Origin: Microlunatus elymi
GTDB taxonomy: Bacteria; Actinomycetota; Actinomycetes; Propionibacteriales; Propionibacteriaceae
Assembly (NCBI RefSeq): GCF_007362775.1
Contig: NZ_CP041692.1
Span: forward strand, 4,340,001-4,404,000
Direction of reading: 5' to 3'
DNA length: 64,000 nucleotides
Numbering within the stretch: the first letter of the stretch is position 1; every line of letters starts with the position of its first letter. Below are positions 1 through 8,161 of this stretch, piece after piece. The position numbers were made by a program, and so were the translations under genes. The notes below the pieces were generated by a model, which did no database searches, was not told the origin of the DNA, and was given only the letters and a program-made list of their open reading frames with translations.

Positions 1-73
1 CGCGATCGACATCCACCGAGGTAGTTGATCTTGGTCCGTGGCGGTCGTGATCGTTGATGATCTTGGAGCAGCG

Positions 74-736
74 ATGAGGTTCCGTGACCGCGCCGAGGCG
101 GGTGATCAACTCGCCGATCAGGTCGCCGCGCTGCTGACCGGCGCCGGTCCCGATCGAGAACTGCCCCGCAGGCTTCAGGTGCTCGCGCTGCCGCGTGGCG
201 GCGTACCGGTGGCTCGGCCGATCGCCGATCGACTGGACCGTCCGCTGCGGCTGCTGCTGGTCCGCAAGCTCGGGCTGCCCGGGCATCCGGAGTTGGCGAT
301 GGGTGCGATCGCCGCGCTCGGCGGCCGGATCGAGATCGTGCACAACGATGCCGTGCTGCATCAGCACCGGGTCGATCCCGACGAGTGGGCTGCGGTGCTC
401 GAGGCCGAGACCGCCGAACTGCGCCGCCGGGTCGACGAGTTCGGCGCCTGGACCGGGGCCGATCCCGCCGGCGCCGCGGTCGTCCTGGTCGATGACGGAC
501 TGGCCACCGGCGCCACCATGCGGGCCGCGGTCGCGGTCACCCGCGCCGTCGGAGCTGGACGGATCGTGGTCGCCGTCCCGGTCGCCTCGACCTCCGCGGT
601 GGCGCAGCTGCAGCAACCCGGCGTCTCGGTGCTGGCTCTGTCCCGGCCGGATCCCCTGATCGCCGTCGGCGAGGCGTACCGCGACTTCCATCAACTCGAC
701 GACTCCGAGGTGATCGCCCTGCTGCAACGCCGCTGA
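74..736 (+). CDS. Phosphoribosyltransferase-family protein
   Basis: A 220-residue protein of the type I phosphoribosyltransferase fold. The PRPP-binding loop is clear at residues 136-149 (VVLVDDGLATGATM), with the usual paired acidic residues before a glycine-rich turn. Conserved blocks LALPRGGVPVA (38-48) and VRKLGLPGHPELAMGAIA (63-80) match the actinobacterial subgroup often annotated simply as phosphoribosyltransferase. The ATG at 74 was chosen because GGAG lies five bases upstream and the family usually begins near MRFRDR; a GTG at 38 is an in-frame alternative adding 12 residues. The natural substrate base cannot be told from sequence. It stands alone, converging on the MarR-like gene at 780-1190. 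Confidence 0.85.
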   Translation: MRFRDRAEAGDQLADQVAALLTGAGPDRELPRRLQVLALPRGGVPVARPIADRLDRPLRLLLVRKLGLPGHPELAMGAIAALGGRIEIVHNDAVLHQHRVDPDEWAAVLEAETAELRRRVDEFGAWTGADPAGAAVVLVDDGLATGATMRAAVAVTRAVGAGRIVVAVPVASTSAVAQLQQPGVSVLALSRPDPLIAVGEAYRDFHQLDDSEVIALLQRR

Positions 737-779
737 GGTTTGGGCCCGGCCGATCGACCGGTGCGGCGCGTGGTCGAGT

Positions 780-1190
780 TCATGCAGCCCTGGACAACAC
801 CTCCCGGCCGCGTTCGAGCAGAGTGTTGAGGATGCGTTCGGTCGCCGCGACATCGGCTGCCGGCAGGTCCTCCCATAGACCCCCTGCCAGGGCCGCCGTA
901 CGTTCGCGAACGCCTGCCATCAGCGTCCGCGCGGATTCGGTGAGCGCTCCGTCGGCCAACAGGTCGCGAGCCGTGAGCGTCTCGACCAGGTCGGCGGCGT
1001 TCTCGAAGTGGGCCCGGTCGCGCGCTGCGGCCACCAACGCGTCGGCATCAGCACTTTCGCCCCGCCCAGCCAGTCGCAATGTCACCCACTGCGGTTCGGT
1101 GAGTTCGGTGCCGTCGAGCGCGCGCCGGAGCAGTACCTGCAGCGTCTTCGCTGTCGTCCCGACCAGTTCGGGTCCGAAGGAAATGGACAT
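780..1190 (-). CDS. MarR-like winged-helix protein
   Basis: A 136-residue soluble protein. The stretch TEPQWVTLRLAGRG at about 30-43 and the helical flanks resemble MarR-family dimer and winged-helix segments, but the recognition helix is less typical than in the neighbour at 1266. An excellent ribosome binding site (AGGAGG, five bases before the ATG at 1190) supports the start. It is divergent from a clear MarR regulator, and the shared 75-base gap carries two palindromes, so the two genes are probably co-controlled. It could be a regulator or a helical effector; the DNA-binding role is inference. Confidence 0.7.
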   Translation of the reverse strand: MSISFGPELVGTTAKTLQVLLRRALDGTELTEPQWVTLRLAGRGESADADALVAAARDRAHFENAADLVETLTARDLLADGALTESARTLMAGVRERTAALAGGLWEDLPAADVAATERILNTLLERGREVLSRAA

Positions 1191-1207
1191 GATGTCCTCC
1201 TAAATCG

Positions 1208-1244
1208 TTGGATGGCCCAACAGTAGCGTTATTGGTGCCACCAA
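1208..1244. promoter_or_regulatory. Twin palindromic operators between divergent MarR-type genes
   Basis: Two 13-bp palindromes, TTGGATGGCCCAA (1208-1220) and TTGGTGCCACCAA (1232-1244), share TTGG-N5-CCAA ends. Their centres are 24 bp apart, a little over two helical turns, so two dimers would sit on nearly the same face. They lie between the starts of the genes at 1190 (leftward) and 1266 (rightward). MarR proteins bind such short palindromes; assignment to the product of 1266-1721 is inference. Confidence 0.65.
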
Positions 1245-1252
1245 CAACCCCT

Positions 1253-1258
1253 TTAGAC
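1253..1258 (+). promoter_or_regulatory. Candidate -10 box of a leaderless promoter
   Basis: TAGACT fits TANNNT and ends seven bases before the GTG at 1266. No ribosome binding site lies between, so transcription probably starts at or next to the start codon. Confidence 0.45.
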
Positions 1259-1265
1259 TGATTTC

Positions 1266-1721
1266 GTGCCCCTTCGCCGCGTCGCCGGTCAGCCCACCTG
1301 GCTGCTCAGCCAGGCCAACCACCGTGCCCAAACGATCCTGCAGGCAGCCTTCGCCGGGGCGGGTGCGCGGACCTACCACTACCGACTGATGGCAGCCCTC
1401 GAGCAGTACGGGGACCTGTCCCAGGCGGAGCTCTCCCGGCGGACCGGGATCGATCGCAAGGACGTGGTGCACGCGCTCAACGAGCTCGAATCCGGCGGAC
1501 TTGTGGTCCGCGATCCGGATCTCGCCGACCGGCGCCGCAACGTCATCCGGCTCACCGCCGCCGGCAACGCCGAACTGATCCGACTGGATCGGGTGCTGGC
1601 CGACGTCCAGGATGAGGTGGTCGCCCCGCTGTCCGCCGCCGAACGCAGCCGGCTCGCCGAACTGCTCGGCAAGCTCGCCGGCGTCGAAGGACACACCCCA
1701 CCAGGTGTGACCCGGACATGA
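1266..1721 (+). CDS. MarR-family transcriptional regulator
   Basis: A 151-residue winged-helix regulator. The helix-turn-helix is visible at about 53-78 (SQAELSRRTGIDRKDVVHALNELESGGL), followed by the wing with the family's D-x-R-D/RR signature (DPDLADRRRNVIRLTAAG, about 81-98). Flanking helices would form the dimer. The GTG start has no Shine-Dalgarno sequence and follows a TANNNT box, suggesting a leaderless message. It most likely represses itself and the divergent gene at 780-1190 through the twin palindromes at 1208-1244. The ligand is unknown. Confidence 0.9.
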   Translation: MPLRRVAGQPTWLLSQANHRAQTILQAAFAGAGARTYHYRLMAALEQYGDLSQAELSRRTGIDRKDVVHALNELESGGLVVRDPDLADRRRNVIRLTAAGNAELIRLDRVLADVQDEVVAPLSAAERSRLAELLGKLAGVEGHTPPGVTRT

Positions 1722-1722
1722 C

Positions 1723-1757
1723 TCGGCCCCGGACACCGCCGTGGTGTCCGGGGCCGA
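1723..1757. terminator. Bidirectional hairpin terminator
   Basis: A perfect 15-bp stem (left arm 1723-1737, right arm 1743-1757) with a five-base loop sits two bases after the MarR stop and before the converging DUF3117 gene. There is no T-tract, as is common for actinobacterial terminators. Confidence 0.8.
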
Positions 1758-1774
1758 TCAGGTCGGTACAGCCG

Positions 1775-1942
1775 TCAGCCGACAACCTCTTTGAGTGCGC
1801 CGGCAAGCTCGGCTGCCTCATCAGCATTGAGCTCGACCACGAGCCGGCCGCCACCCTCGAGGGGAACTCGCATGACGATTTCCCGGCCTTCCTTGGTGAC
1901 CTCCATCGGACCGTCACCGGTTCGCGGCTTCATCGCAGCCAT
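1775..1942 (-). CDS. DUF3117 small conserved protein
   Basis: A 55-residue protein, MAAMKPRTGDGPMEVTKEGR at the start and a C-terminal stretch LNADEAAELAGALKEVVG. This matches the DUF3117 family, which is short and nearly invariant across actinobacteria (Rv1211 in M. tuberculosis, recalled from memory). The start at 1942 gives the usual family length; an in-frame start 13 codons upstream gives a tail the family lacks. It lies close to tag and a DivIVA-domain gene, as in mycobacteria. The molecular function is not known. Confidence 0.92.
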   Translation of the reverse strand: MAAMKPRTGDGPMEVTKEGREIVMRVPLEGGGRLVVELNADEAAELAGALKEVVG

Positions 1943-2046
1943 TGCATCCTCATCTCTGTCATCAACTGCAGCATCCAGCATGGGGCAGGCCTATTATCCC
2001 GTATCCGGCCCGCCGCGGCCATTCGGGGCGGCAACAGCCTCCGCGC

Positions 2047-2664
2047 TCAATCGGTCCCGCTGCGATCCCCGGCGGTGACGAAGCAGTCGGCCAGGTGATC
2101 ATCGACCAGGCCGGTGGCTTGCATCATCGCGTACGCCGTGGTCGGGCCGAAGAAGCGGATGCCCTTCTTCTTCAGCGCCTTGGACAGCGCGATCGACTCC
2201 GGTGTCACCGCCGGCACCTCGTCCCCGCTGCGCGGCCGCGGCCGGTCCGGCTGGGCGAAGGACAAGATCAACTCCGCGAACCCGTCGCCCCAGTCGGCGA
2301 CCACCCGGGCGTTGCTGATCGCGGCGTCGATCTTGGCCCGATTCCGTACGATCCCGGCATCGGCCATCAGCCGGGCCACGTCAGCCTCGCCGAAGGCGGC
2401 GACCCTCTCCGGGGCGAAGCCGGCGAAGGCCGTACGGAAGGCCTCCCGTTTGCGCAGGATGGTGATCCAGGCCAGGCCGGACTGGAACGCCTCCAGCGTC
2501 AGCCGCTCGTACAGCCCCTGGACCGAGGTGACCGGACGGCCCCACTCGGTGTCGTGATAGTCGAGGTAGAGCGGATCGCCGGTCCCCCACGCGCACCGCA
2601 GTCGGCCGTCCGGACCGAGCGTCGCGCCGAAGGCGCGCTCAGTCTGCCCCAGGGCGTCGCTCAC
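2047..2664 (-). CDS. tag: DNA-3-methyladenine glycosylase I
   Basis: A 205-residue base-excision repair enzyme that removes 3-methyladenine from alkylated DNA. Family marks are RCAWGTGDPLYLDYHDTEWG near residues 23-42, LTLEAFQSGLAWITILRKREAF (about 55-76), and the C-terminal ALKKKGIRFFGPTTAYAMMQATGLVDDH. The tryptophan and tyrosine residues of the base-stacking pocket are present. The GTG start overlaps the upstream stop by four bases (GTGA), so it is translationally coupled in a three-gene operon with the SRPBCC and DivIVA-domain genes. The length is normal for Tag. Confidence 0.95.
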   Translation of the reverse strand: MSDALGQTERAFGATLGPDGRLRCAWGTGDPLYLDYHDTEWGRPVTSVQGLYERLTLEAFQSGLAWITILRKREAFRTAFAGFAPERVAAFGEADVARLMADAGIVRNRAKIDAAISNARVVADWGDGFAELILSFAQPDRPRPRSGDEVPAVTPESIALSKALKKKGIRFFGPTTAYAMMQATGLVDDHLADCFVTAGDRSGTD

Positions 2665-3242
2665 GACCGGGCGACGCGGCGTCGCTGCTGTCGGCGCTGA
2701 CGCTTCTCGGCCTCGTCGGCGAAGATCGGCGCCTTGTTGCGCCGGGACAGATAGCGCCGGGCCGGGTCGGTGAGCTCCGTCGGCCGCGGCGCGTTGTCGG
2801 CGACCAGCCGGACGAACCGCTGCAGGCTGTCGGCCAGCTGTCGCTGCAGCAACGGGCGGAACGCCAACGCTGCCTTCTCGGCGACCTTGCCGCCACGCAC
2901 GGTGATCCGCTCGCGGACCGACAGCCAGGTCCGCAATCCGCGGGCCTCGATCGTGAACACGCCGACGCCGGTGAACCAGGGACCGAGGTGGGTCATCTCC
3001 AACTCGTACGGAGGTTCCCAGCAGGTGACCACCATCTCGTCACTGAAGCCGAGCCGGCGGCCGCCGATCGAGGGACCGTGCCGGCCGCGGATCCGGGTGC
3101 CCAAGCCCTCGACCTGCCGGCCGATCGCCTGCATGGTGGTCATCGGGATCCACTGGCCCTGGCCGGTCCAGTCGACCAGTTTGGGCCAGACGTCCTCCGG
3201 CGTGGCCGCGACCATGATCGAGCCGTTGAACAGCAGGCTCAC
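2661..3242 (-). CDS. SRPBCC / polyketide-cyclase-like protein
   Basis: A 193-residue START-like (Bet v1 fold) protein. The N-terminal FNGSIMVAATPEDVWPKLVDW (residues 5-25) is the typical first strand and helix, and the central strands include SDEMVVTCWEPPYELEMTHLG. Such proteins bind hydrophobic small molecules in a cavity; the ligand here is unknown. The C-terminal 30 residues are very basic (RRNKAPIFADEAEKRQRRQQ). It overlaps both neighbours by four bases (GTGA at each end), so it lies in a tightly coupled operon with a DivIVA-domain gene upstream and tag downstream. Confidence 0.85.
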   Translation of the reverse strand: MSLLFNGSIMVAATPEDVWPKLVDWTGQGQWIPMTTMQAIGRQVEGLGTRIRGRHGPSIGGRRLGFSDEMVVTCWEPPYELEMTHLGPWFTGVGVFTIEARGLRTWLSVRERITVRGGKVAEKAALAFRPLLQRQLADSLQRFVRLVADNAPRPTELTDPARRYLSRRNKAPIFADEAEKRQRRQQRRRVARS

Positions 3243-3553
3243 CGCGCCACCGTCCCTTTCTGTGCTTCGGGGCCGTCCGGGCCGCCGGTCAGTTCGGCGA
3301 TCAACGCGTCTCGATCGGCAATCTCCTGACCGAGCCGGACCAGCACGTCATCCACCTGATCCATCGCATAGCCACGCAGCGTGACGCCGAACCGGAGCTC
3401 CTGCAGATCGGCGCCGGTCAGCGGGTGTTGCGGCAAGTCCTGCCGATAGCCGTCCCGTACGGGTTCGGTCTTCATCTCGCCCACGCCTCCTGCCGCGACC
3501 GCCGCAGCGACGCCGAGCACGGCGATCACCAGCACCGCGATCGCCCATTCCAT
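3239..3553 (-). CDS. DivIVA-domain membrane-anchored protein
   Basis: A 104-residue protein with an N-terminal transmembrane helix (about residues 3-23, [20 protein letters not shown]) followed by a short DivIVA-domain motif, [26 protein letters not shown] at about 55-80, the membrane-curvature and coiled-coil segment seen in Wag31-related small proteins. The ATG at 3553 puts the membrane helix at the N-terminus; longer in-frame starts add low-complexity sequence overlapping the dapD promoter. It is the first gene of the operon with SRPBCC and tag and is divergent from dapD. Mycobacteria have a similar gene next to tagA (Rv1209-Rv1210, from memory). A role in polar growth is inference. Confidence 0.85.
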   Translation of the reverse strand: MEWAIAVLVIAVLGVAAAVAAGGVGEMKTEPVRDGYRQDLPQHPLTGADLQELRFGVTLRGYAMDQVDDVLVRLGQEIADRDALIAELTGGPDGPEAQKGTVAR

Positions 3554-3651
3554 GCAGGGAAGCCTAACGCCGATCACCGACAGCTCCACTCGGGTATTCC
3601 GCGTGCGGTCAGCACCCGATCGCGGGATGTGGGGACCGGCGTGTCGGCACC

Positions 3652-3657
3652 CTAAGG
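3652..3657 (+). promoter_or_regulatory. Candidate -10 box for dapD
   Basis: TAAGGT ends eight bases before the dapD ATG at 3666, with no Shine-Dalgarno sequence between, so the dapD message is probably leaderless or nearly so. Confidence 0.45.
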
Positions 3658-3665
3658 TTGTCCCC

Positions 3666-4637
3666 ATGCCTGACACCGATCCGACGATCTCTGCTGACAC
3701 GTACGCCCGACCGGCCTGGGGATGGGGCTTGGCCACGGTGCACGCCTCGGGGCAGGTGCTGGACACCTATTACCCGCAGCCGTCGCTCGGCCTGCCGGAC
3801 TCCGCCGGCGCTCCCGAGGAACTGGCCATCACCGCGGCCGGCGCCAGCAGCAGTGACCCGGTGCGACAGGTGCACACCGATCTGGTCCGCACCGTGATCG
3901 ACCTGGATCGGGCACCGCACAGCGCCTCCGACGTCTACCTCCGGTTGCACCTGCTGAGCTATCGGCTGGTCCGCCCCCGCGAGGTCAACCTGGACGGCTG
4001 GGCCGGTCTGCTGAACACCGTGGTCTGGACCTCGGCCGGTCCGTGCGCGGTGGAGGGCTTCGAGCAGATCCGGACCCGGTTCCGGGCCGACCGCAAGGAG
4101 CTCACCGTCCTCGCGGTCGACAAGTTCCCGCGGATGCTGGACTACGTCACCCCGACCGGCGTTCGGATCGGTGACGCCTCCCGGGTCCGGCTGGGTGCTC
4201 ACCTGGCCCCCGGCACGGTCGTGATGCACGAGGGCTTCGTCAACTTCAACGCCGGTTCGCTCGGCCCGGCGATGATCGAGGGCCGGGTCAGCCAGGGCGT
4301 CATCGTGGGCAAGGACTCCGACGTCGGCGGCGGCGCGTCGATCATGGGCACGATGTCCGGCGGCGGCACCCATATGGTCACCGTCGGCGAGCGCTGCCTG
4401 ATCGGCGCCAACGCCGGCATCGGCATCTCGCTGGGCGACGACTCGGTGGTCGAGGCCGGTCTCTACGTCACCGAGGGCACCAAGGTCACCCTGCCGGACG
4501 GGCAGATCGTCAAGGCGGCCGAGTTGTCCGGCTCACCCAACCTGCTGTTCATCCGCAACTCGGTCACCGGCACCGTCGAGGTACGAGGCCGGGCCGGCCG
4601 CACGGTCGAGCTGAACGCGTCGCTGCACGCGCACTGA
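3666..4637 (+). CDS. dapD: 2,3,4,5-tetrahydropyridine-2,6-dicarboxylate N-succinyltransferase
   Basis: A 323-residue acyltransferase of the succinylase branch of lysine and meso-diaminopimelate synthesis, using succinyl-CoA. The C-terminal half shows the hexapeptide-repeat left-handed beta helix: [60 protein letters not shown]. The N-terminal domain matches the actinobacterial DapD type (about 317 residues in M. tuberculosis) rather than the shorter E. coli type. Start at 3666 follows a TAAGGT box. It acts one step before dapC, found here at 13928-15055, so two steps of the same pathway lie about 10 kb apart. Confidence 0.95.
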   Translation: MPDTDPTISADTYARPAWGWGLATVHASGQVLDTYYPQPSLGLPDSAGAPEELAITAAGASSSDPVRQVHTDLVRTVIDLDRAPHSASDVYLRLHLLSYRLVRPREVNLDGWAGLLNTVVWTSAGPCAVEGFEQIRTRFRADRKELTVLAVDKFPRMLDYVTPTGVRIGDASRVRLGAHLAPGTVVMHEGFVNFNAGSLGPAMIEGRVSQGVIVGKDSDVGGGASIMGTMSGGGTHMVTVGERCLIGANAGIGISLGDDSVVEAGLYVTEGTKVTLPDGQIVKAAELSGSPNLLFIRNSVTGTVEVRGRAGRTVELNASLHAH

Positions 4638-4654
4638 GCCCCGGTAACCAGACG

Positions 4655-5509
4655 ATGGCTCGAACTGCCCGTCGACTGGGCGCCGTGGTCGCGGCGCTCG
4701 TCTGCGTGGTGGCACTGCTGGTCGTGTTGGCGGTGATCATCATCAAGTCGATCCCGAATCATCAGCCGCTGCCCGGCGAGCAGCGGTGTGTGGCCACCGC
4801 GGCGGATCAGTCGGTCGCGGTGGACACCGAACAGGCGCACTATGCGGCGTTGATCGCCGGCATCTCGGTTCGCAAGGGGCTGGCTCCGCGGGCCGCGTCG
4901 ATCGCGCTCGCCACCGCGTACCAGGAAAGCAATCTGCGCAATCTTGATCATGGCGATCGGGATTCGGTGGGCCTGTTCCAGCAGCGGCCGTCGATGGGTT
5001 GGGGCACCGAGAAGCAGTTGATGAATCCGTACTACGCCACCACCCGCTTCTACCGCGCGTTGATCAAGATCCACGGCTGGGAGAAGGGCGACATCACCGA
5101 GATCGCCCAGAAGATCCAGATCAGCGGCTATCCGGACGCCTACCGTGATCATGAAGCCGATGCCCGGGTGCTGGCCTCGGTGCTGACCGGTCAGAGTCCG
5201 GCCGGGATCCGTTGCCTGATTCGAGATCAGCGGCCGGGCGACGTGAGCGGATTGATCAAGGACCTGCGCAAGACGTACCAGCTCAAGCCGAAGCATTCCG
5301 GCTCGGTGATCACCATCTCCGCCGGTTCCACCACCCTGGCCTGGTCGTACGCGCAGTTCGCAGTCGCGAACGCTCGGCAGTACGGGGTCGCGCGGGTCGA
5401 GGTCGGATCGCACAGCTACCAGGTCGACAACCGAATCCTGGCGGAGTGGAAGACGACCCAGGACTCGATCGGCGCCAAGTCGGTGAAGATCACCACCCGA
5501 GCATCCTGA
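4655..5509 (+). CDS. Membrane-anchored lysozyme-like protein
   Basis: A 284-residue protein with an N-terminal signal anchor (about residues 8-32, hydrophobic and after RTARR) and an extracellular domain. The stretch ALATAYQESNLRNLDHGDRDSVGLFQQRPSMGWGT (about 84-118) has the glutamate and GLFQQRPS pattern of a goose-lysozyme or Slt-like fold seen in many actinobacterial proteins of unknown role, with PYYATTRFYRALIKIHGW after it. Peptidoglycan cleavage is plausible but unproven; the glutamate in YQESN is the candidate catalytic residue. It starts 17 bases after the dapD stop and may be co-transcribed with it. Confidence 0.75.
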   Translation: MARTARRLGAVVAALVCVVALLVVLAVIIIKSIPNHQPLPGEQRCVATAADQSVAVDTEQAHYAALIAGISVRKGLAPRAASIALATAYQESNLRNLDHGDRDSVGLFQQRPSMGWGTEKQLMNPYYATTRFYRALIKIHGWEKGDITEIAQKIQISGYPDAYRDHEADARVLASVLTGQSPAGIRCLIRDQRPGDVSGLIKDLRKTYQLKPKHSGSVITISAGSTTLAWSYAQFAVANARQYGVARVEVGSHSYQVDNRILAEWKTTQDSIGAKSVKITTRAS

Positions 5510-5556
5510 GCTGACTCAATGGCTCAAAGCGCCGCGCGAATGACTGTTCTTGATAG

Positions 5557-6195
5557 ATGTTCACGACACAAATACCCCCGAACCAATCCGATTCCAGCCG
5601 TCCGCTGCGCCGGGCATTCGCCGACTCCCTCGGCTACACGGTGCGGATGCACTGTCCGGCTCCCCGGATCGACCCGGGCAGCGCGGCCGGCCGGCAGTGG
5701 ATCAGCGAACAACACCTGCCCGAGGGCTATGCGACGGTGGCCATGACCGAGCTGCCGACGGATGCGGTGGTTCGGGCGTGGGCGACGTCGTACGGCTGGG
5801 CCCATCGTCCGCTCGGCGGAGTTCACGCCGACCGACTGCCGCACGTCTGGACGGATTACAGCCGCGGCGTCGACCCGGACATGTCGATGCTCACACTGGA
5901 CCGATCCGGCGAGATCGTGGCCTTCAGCCTGGTCAGTCCCGACGTCTGGGACGGCCGCACCATGATCATTTCCGAGACGGTCGAATTCGATCAACCCGAC
6001 GGAACGGGGTTGCAGAAGGCAACGGTTGCGGCATCGTTGGCGGTGCTGGCGCAGAACAAGCTGCACCCGGTCGACCTGCATCGGATCGAATTCGAGGGAC
6101 ACTCGACCGATCCGCATACACCGGCGCTGTTCGACAGCCTGCCCGACGCGGGCGCCGACCCGATGGACATCGTCGAGCTCGCCCCGCCGTTGTGA
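5557..6195 (+). CDS. Hypothetical GNAT-like protein
   Basis: A 212-residue protein that I do not firmly recognise. The segment MSMLTLDRSGEIVAFSLVSP (about 109-128) followed by GTGLQKATVAASLAVLAQNKL resembles the last strands and acetyl-CoA-binding turn of GNAT acetyltransferases, and the protein resembles the distal half of two-domain family members. The usual R/Q-x-x-G-x-G/A loop is replaced by GTGLQKA, so catalysis is uncertain. It is a stand-alone gene converging on ribokinase, with a hairpin between them. Confidence 0.6.
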   Translation: MFTTQIPPNQSDSSRPLRRAFADSLGYTVRMHCPAPRIDPGSAAGRQWISEQHLPEGYATVAMTELPTDAVVRAWATSYGWAHRPLGGVHADRLPHVWTDYSRGVDPDMSMLTLDRSGEIVAFSLVSPDVWDGRTMIISETVEFDQPDGTGLQKATVAASLAVLAQNKLHPVDLHRIEFEGHSTDPHTPALFDSLPDAGADPMDIVELAPPL

Positions 6196-6196
6196 G

Positions 6197-6217
6197 TGGC
6201 CGGCCATCTCCCGGCCA
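6197..6217. terminator. Short hairpin between convergent genes
   Basis: TGGCCGG and CCGGCCA form a perfect 7-bp stem around a seven-base loop, just after the stop at 6195 and before the rbsK stop. It could terminate both genes. Confidence 0.5.
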
Positions 6218-6222
6218 GGCGG

Positions 6223-7140
6223 TCAGGCCGACAGGGCGCCTTCCAGCTCCTCGGGCGTGGGGTACGAGGGTTGGGCGCCGGCGCGGGTGACGGCGAAGGT
6301 GCCGACCGCGACCCCGTACCGGACGGCAGCTGCCAGGTCGGCGGATTCGGCCAACTGCCGGGCCAGCCCGCCGACGAACGCATCGCCGGCGCCGGTGGTG
6401 TCGACCACCTCGTCGACCGGCGGCGGCGCGACGTGGCCGGAGTCGTCGGCGGTGGCCCAGCAGGCACCGGCGCCGCCGAGGGTGATCACCACCGAACGGG
6501 CCCGGCCGACCAGCTCGGCCGCGGCCTCCAGCACCTCCGGGATGTCGCGGATGATCCGCCCGATCATGTCGGCGGCCTCGACCTCGTTGACCACCAGCGG
6601 GTCGGCCAATGCCAGCACCTCGTCCGGCAGCTGGGTGTACGGCGCGAGGTTGATCACCGGACGCAGCCCTGCTTCGTCGGCCGCGGCCACCGCAGCGCCG
6701 ATGGTGTTCACCGGGATCTCCGCCTGCACCACCAGGACGCCGCCGGATGCCGCCAGCCGGCGGACTTCCTCGGCCGCACGGTCGGCAGTGACGGTGAAGT
6801 TGGCGCCGGGCACCACCGTGATCGCGTTCTCGCCGCCGGGCAGCACGTTGACCAGCGCCAGCCCGGTCGGTTCATCGGTCACCTCGACCGCTTCGGTGTC
6901 GATGCCCTCGTCCCGCAATGCGGTGATCATCCGACGGCCGTCGTCATCGTCGCCGATCGCACCGACGAAATGGACGGCCGCGCCGAGCCGTGCTGCGGCC
7001 ACGGCCTGGTTCGCGCCCTTGCCGCCGGTCAGCTTCTTCATCCCGTTGGCCAGCCGGGTCTCGCCGGGCTCCGGCAGCCCCGTACTGTCAATCACATAGT
7101 CCTGGTTCGCCGAGCCGACGACGATCACGTTGCTGGTCAC
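6223..7140 (-). CDS. rbsK: Ribokinase
   Basis: A 305-residue PfkB-family sugar kinase that phosphorylates D-ribose with ATP. The first PfkB signature (GGKGANQAVAAARLG, residues 39-53) and the second with the catalytic aspartate (DTTGAGDAFVGG, 247-258; Asp253) are intact. The N-terminal VVGSANQDYVI matches the ribokinase subgroup's GSxNxD motif. No ribose transporter or repressor lies next to it, so a related substrate remains possible. It is followed on the other strand by a GNAT-like gene and preceded by a DinB gene on the same strand, 66 bases away. Confidence 0.92.
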   Translation of the reverse strand: MTSNVIVVGSANQDYVIDSTGLPEPGETRLANGMKKLTGGKGANQAVAAARLGAAVHFVGAIGDDDDGRRMITALRDEGIDTEAVEVTDEPTGLALVNVLPGGENAITVVPGANFTVTADRAAEEVRRLAASGGVLVVQAEIPVNTIGAAVAAADEAGLRPVINLAPYTQLPDEVLALADPLVVNEVEAADMIGRIIRDIPEVLEAAAELVGRARSVVITLGGAGACWATADDSGHVAPPPVDEVVDTTGAGDAFVGGLARQLAESADLAAAVRYGVAVGTFAVTRAGAQPSYPTPEELEGALSA

Positions 7141-7206
7141 AGACCGACTCCTTCGGGTGCGGACATCGGCGAGCCTATCGTCCGCGGCTCCCTGCGTTGC
7201 TCCGGT

Positions 7207-7785
7207 TCAGCCGGACCGGAATTTCTCTGCCGCGTCTCGGATCTGTCGGGTGAAACGCGCCAAGAAGGCCGGGTCGCCGCCGAGTTGATCCTCGGTGTTG
7301 CCGGCCCGGTGGTCGATCAGCTCCCGCACGATGTCGGCGTGACCGGCGTGCTGTGCGGTCTCGGCAAGCATCCGGATCAACAGCACCCCGAGGGTGGTGT
7401 CGGGCTCCGTCCACCAGGGCACCCGGCCCGGGCTGTCGAGGTCGAGCTCGTCGATGGTCCGGTCGGCGTGCGTCGCGGCGCGTCGGTACAAGCCGAGGAT
7501 GTAGTCGCTGGACTCATCCGCGGTGGCCCACATGTCGGCGCCCTCGGCGATGGAGCCGTCCTCGATCCAGCTCAATTTCTCCTGCGCCGGGCGGCCCACA
7601 CATCCGCCGAGGTAGCCGAATTCCAAGCCGGCCAGATGCTTGACCAGCCCCAGCAGATTGGTGCCTGTGGGCGTCAGTGGCCGTCGCAGGTCGTACTCAC
7701 CAAGGTCATCGAGATTGGCCAACAGGTTGGCCCTGGCGACGCGCAACTTGCGGTGCAACTCGTCCTTGATGCCCACGCTCATCAT
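7207..7785 (-). CDS. DinB / DUF664 family protein
   Basis: A 192-residue four-helix protein of the DinB (DUF664) superfamily, which often has a mononuclear metal site bound by three histidines. Candidate ligands are in LVKHLAG (His at about 50) and in AETAQHAGHADIVRELID (about 142-159, H-x-x-H). Members include mycothiol- and bacillithiol-dependent transferases, and an S-transfer role would suit a mycothiol producer (mshB lies at 18945), but nothing in the sequence proves it. Two adjacent ATG codons could serve as start; the distal one is given. Its promoter side abuts a decayed GrpB gene. Confidence 0.85.
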   Translation of the reverse strand: MMSVGIKDELHRKLRVARANLLANLDDLGEYDLRRPLTPTGTNLLGLVKHLAGLEFGYLGGCVGRPAQEKLSWIEDGSIAEGADMWATADESSDYILGLYRRAATHADRTIDELDLDSPGRVPWWTEPDTTLGVLLIRMLAETAQHAGHADIVRELIDHRAGNTEDQLGGDPAFLARFTRQIRDAAEKFRSG

Positions 7786-7795
7786 GATCTTGACG

Positions 7796-7978
7796 CTAAC
7801 TGAGTACGCCGGCCACGATCTTCACGGACGCGCACCCGGTGGTTTCGAGGTTGCCGCCGGATCGCCAGCCAACCGGAGCTGTTCAAGTCGTGCCGCCCCT
7901 CCCGACCACGCGCAGTTGCTCAGCCGCCTGCTCGAACGCACCAGCCCAGCAAGCGTTGTACTCGACGATCTCGATCAC
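7796..7978 (-). pseudogene. Remnant of a GrpB/UPF0157-family gene
   Basis: From a GTG at 7978 the translation begins VIEIVEYNACWAGAFEQAAE, very close to the usual start of GrpB (UPF0157) proteins. An in-frame TGA stops it at 7883-7885. In the same frame further on, LETTGCASVKIVAGVL aligns with the family's IEHxGSTSVPGLAAKP motif but has lost key residues, and a TAG follows at 7796-7798. The rest of the domain is missing. The surrounding stretch 7786-8161 has no other gene. Confidence 0.55.
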
Positions 7979-8148
7979 CCCGGCACGTTACACAAGCCAG
8001 CACGGCCGACTTCAGTCACCACAAGCCGGTCTTGATGCCGGACGTCGTCGACTTCGGGCAGGTCGCGGGACAGATCCGAAAACTTGCCGCGCTCGGTCAG
8101 ATTCACCCGTCGGATCGACTGTCGGGATGAATTGTCGGAGGTCTGGTC

Positions 8149-8154
8149 TAGATT
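8149..8154 (+). promoter_or_regulatory. Candidate -10 box of a leaderless promoter
   Basis: TAGATT ends seven bases before the ATG at 8162 and no ribosome binding site lies between. Confidence 0.45.
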
Positions 8155-8161
8155 CGTCTGT

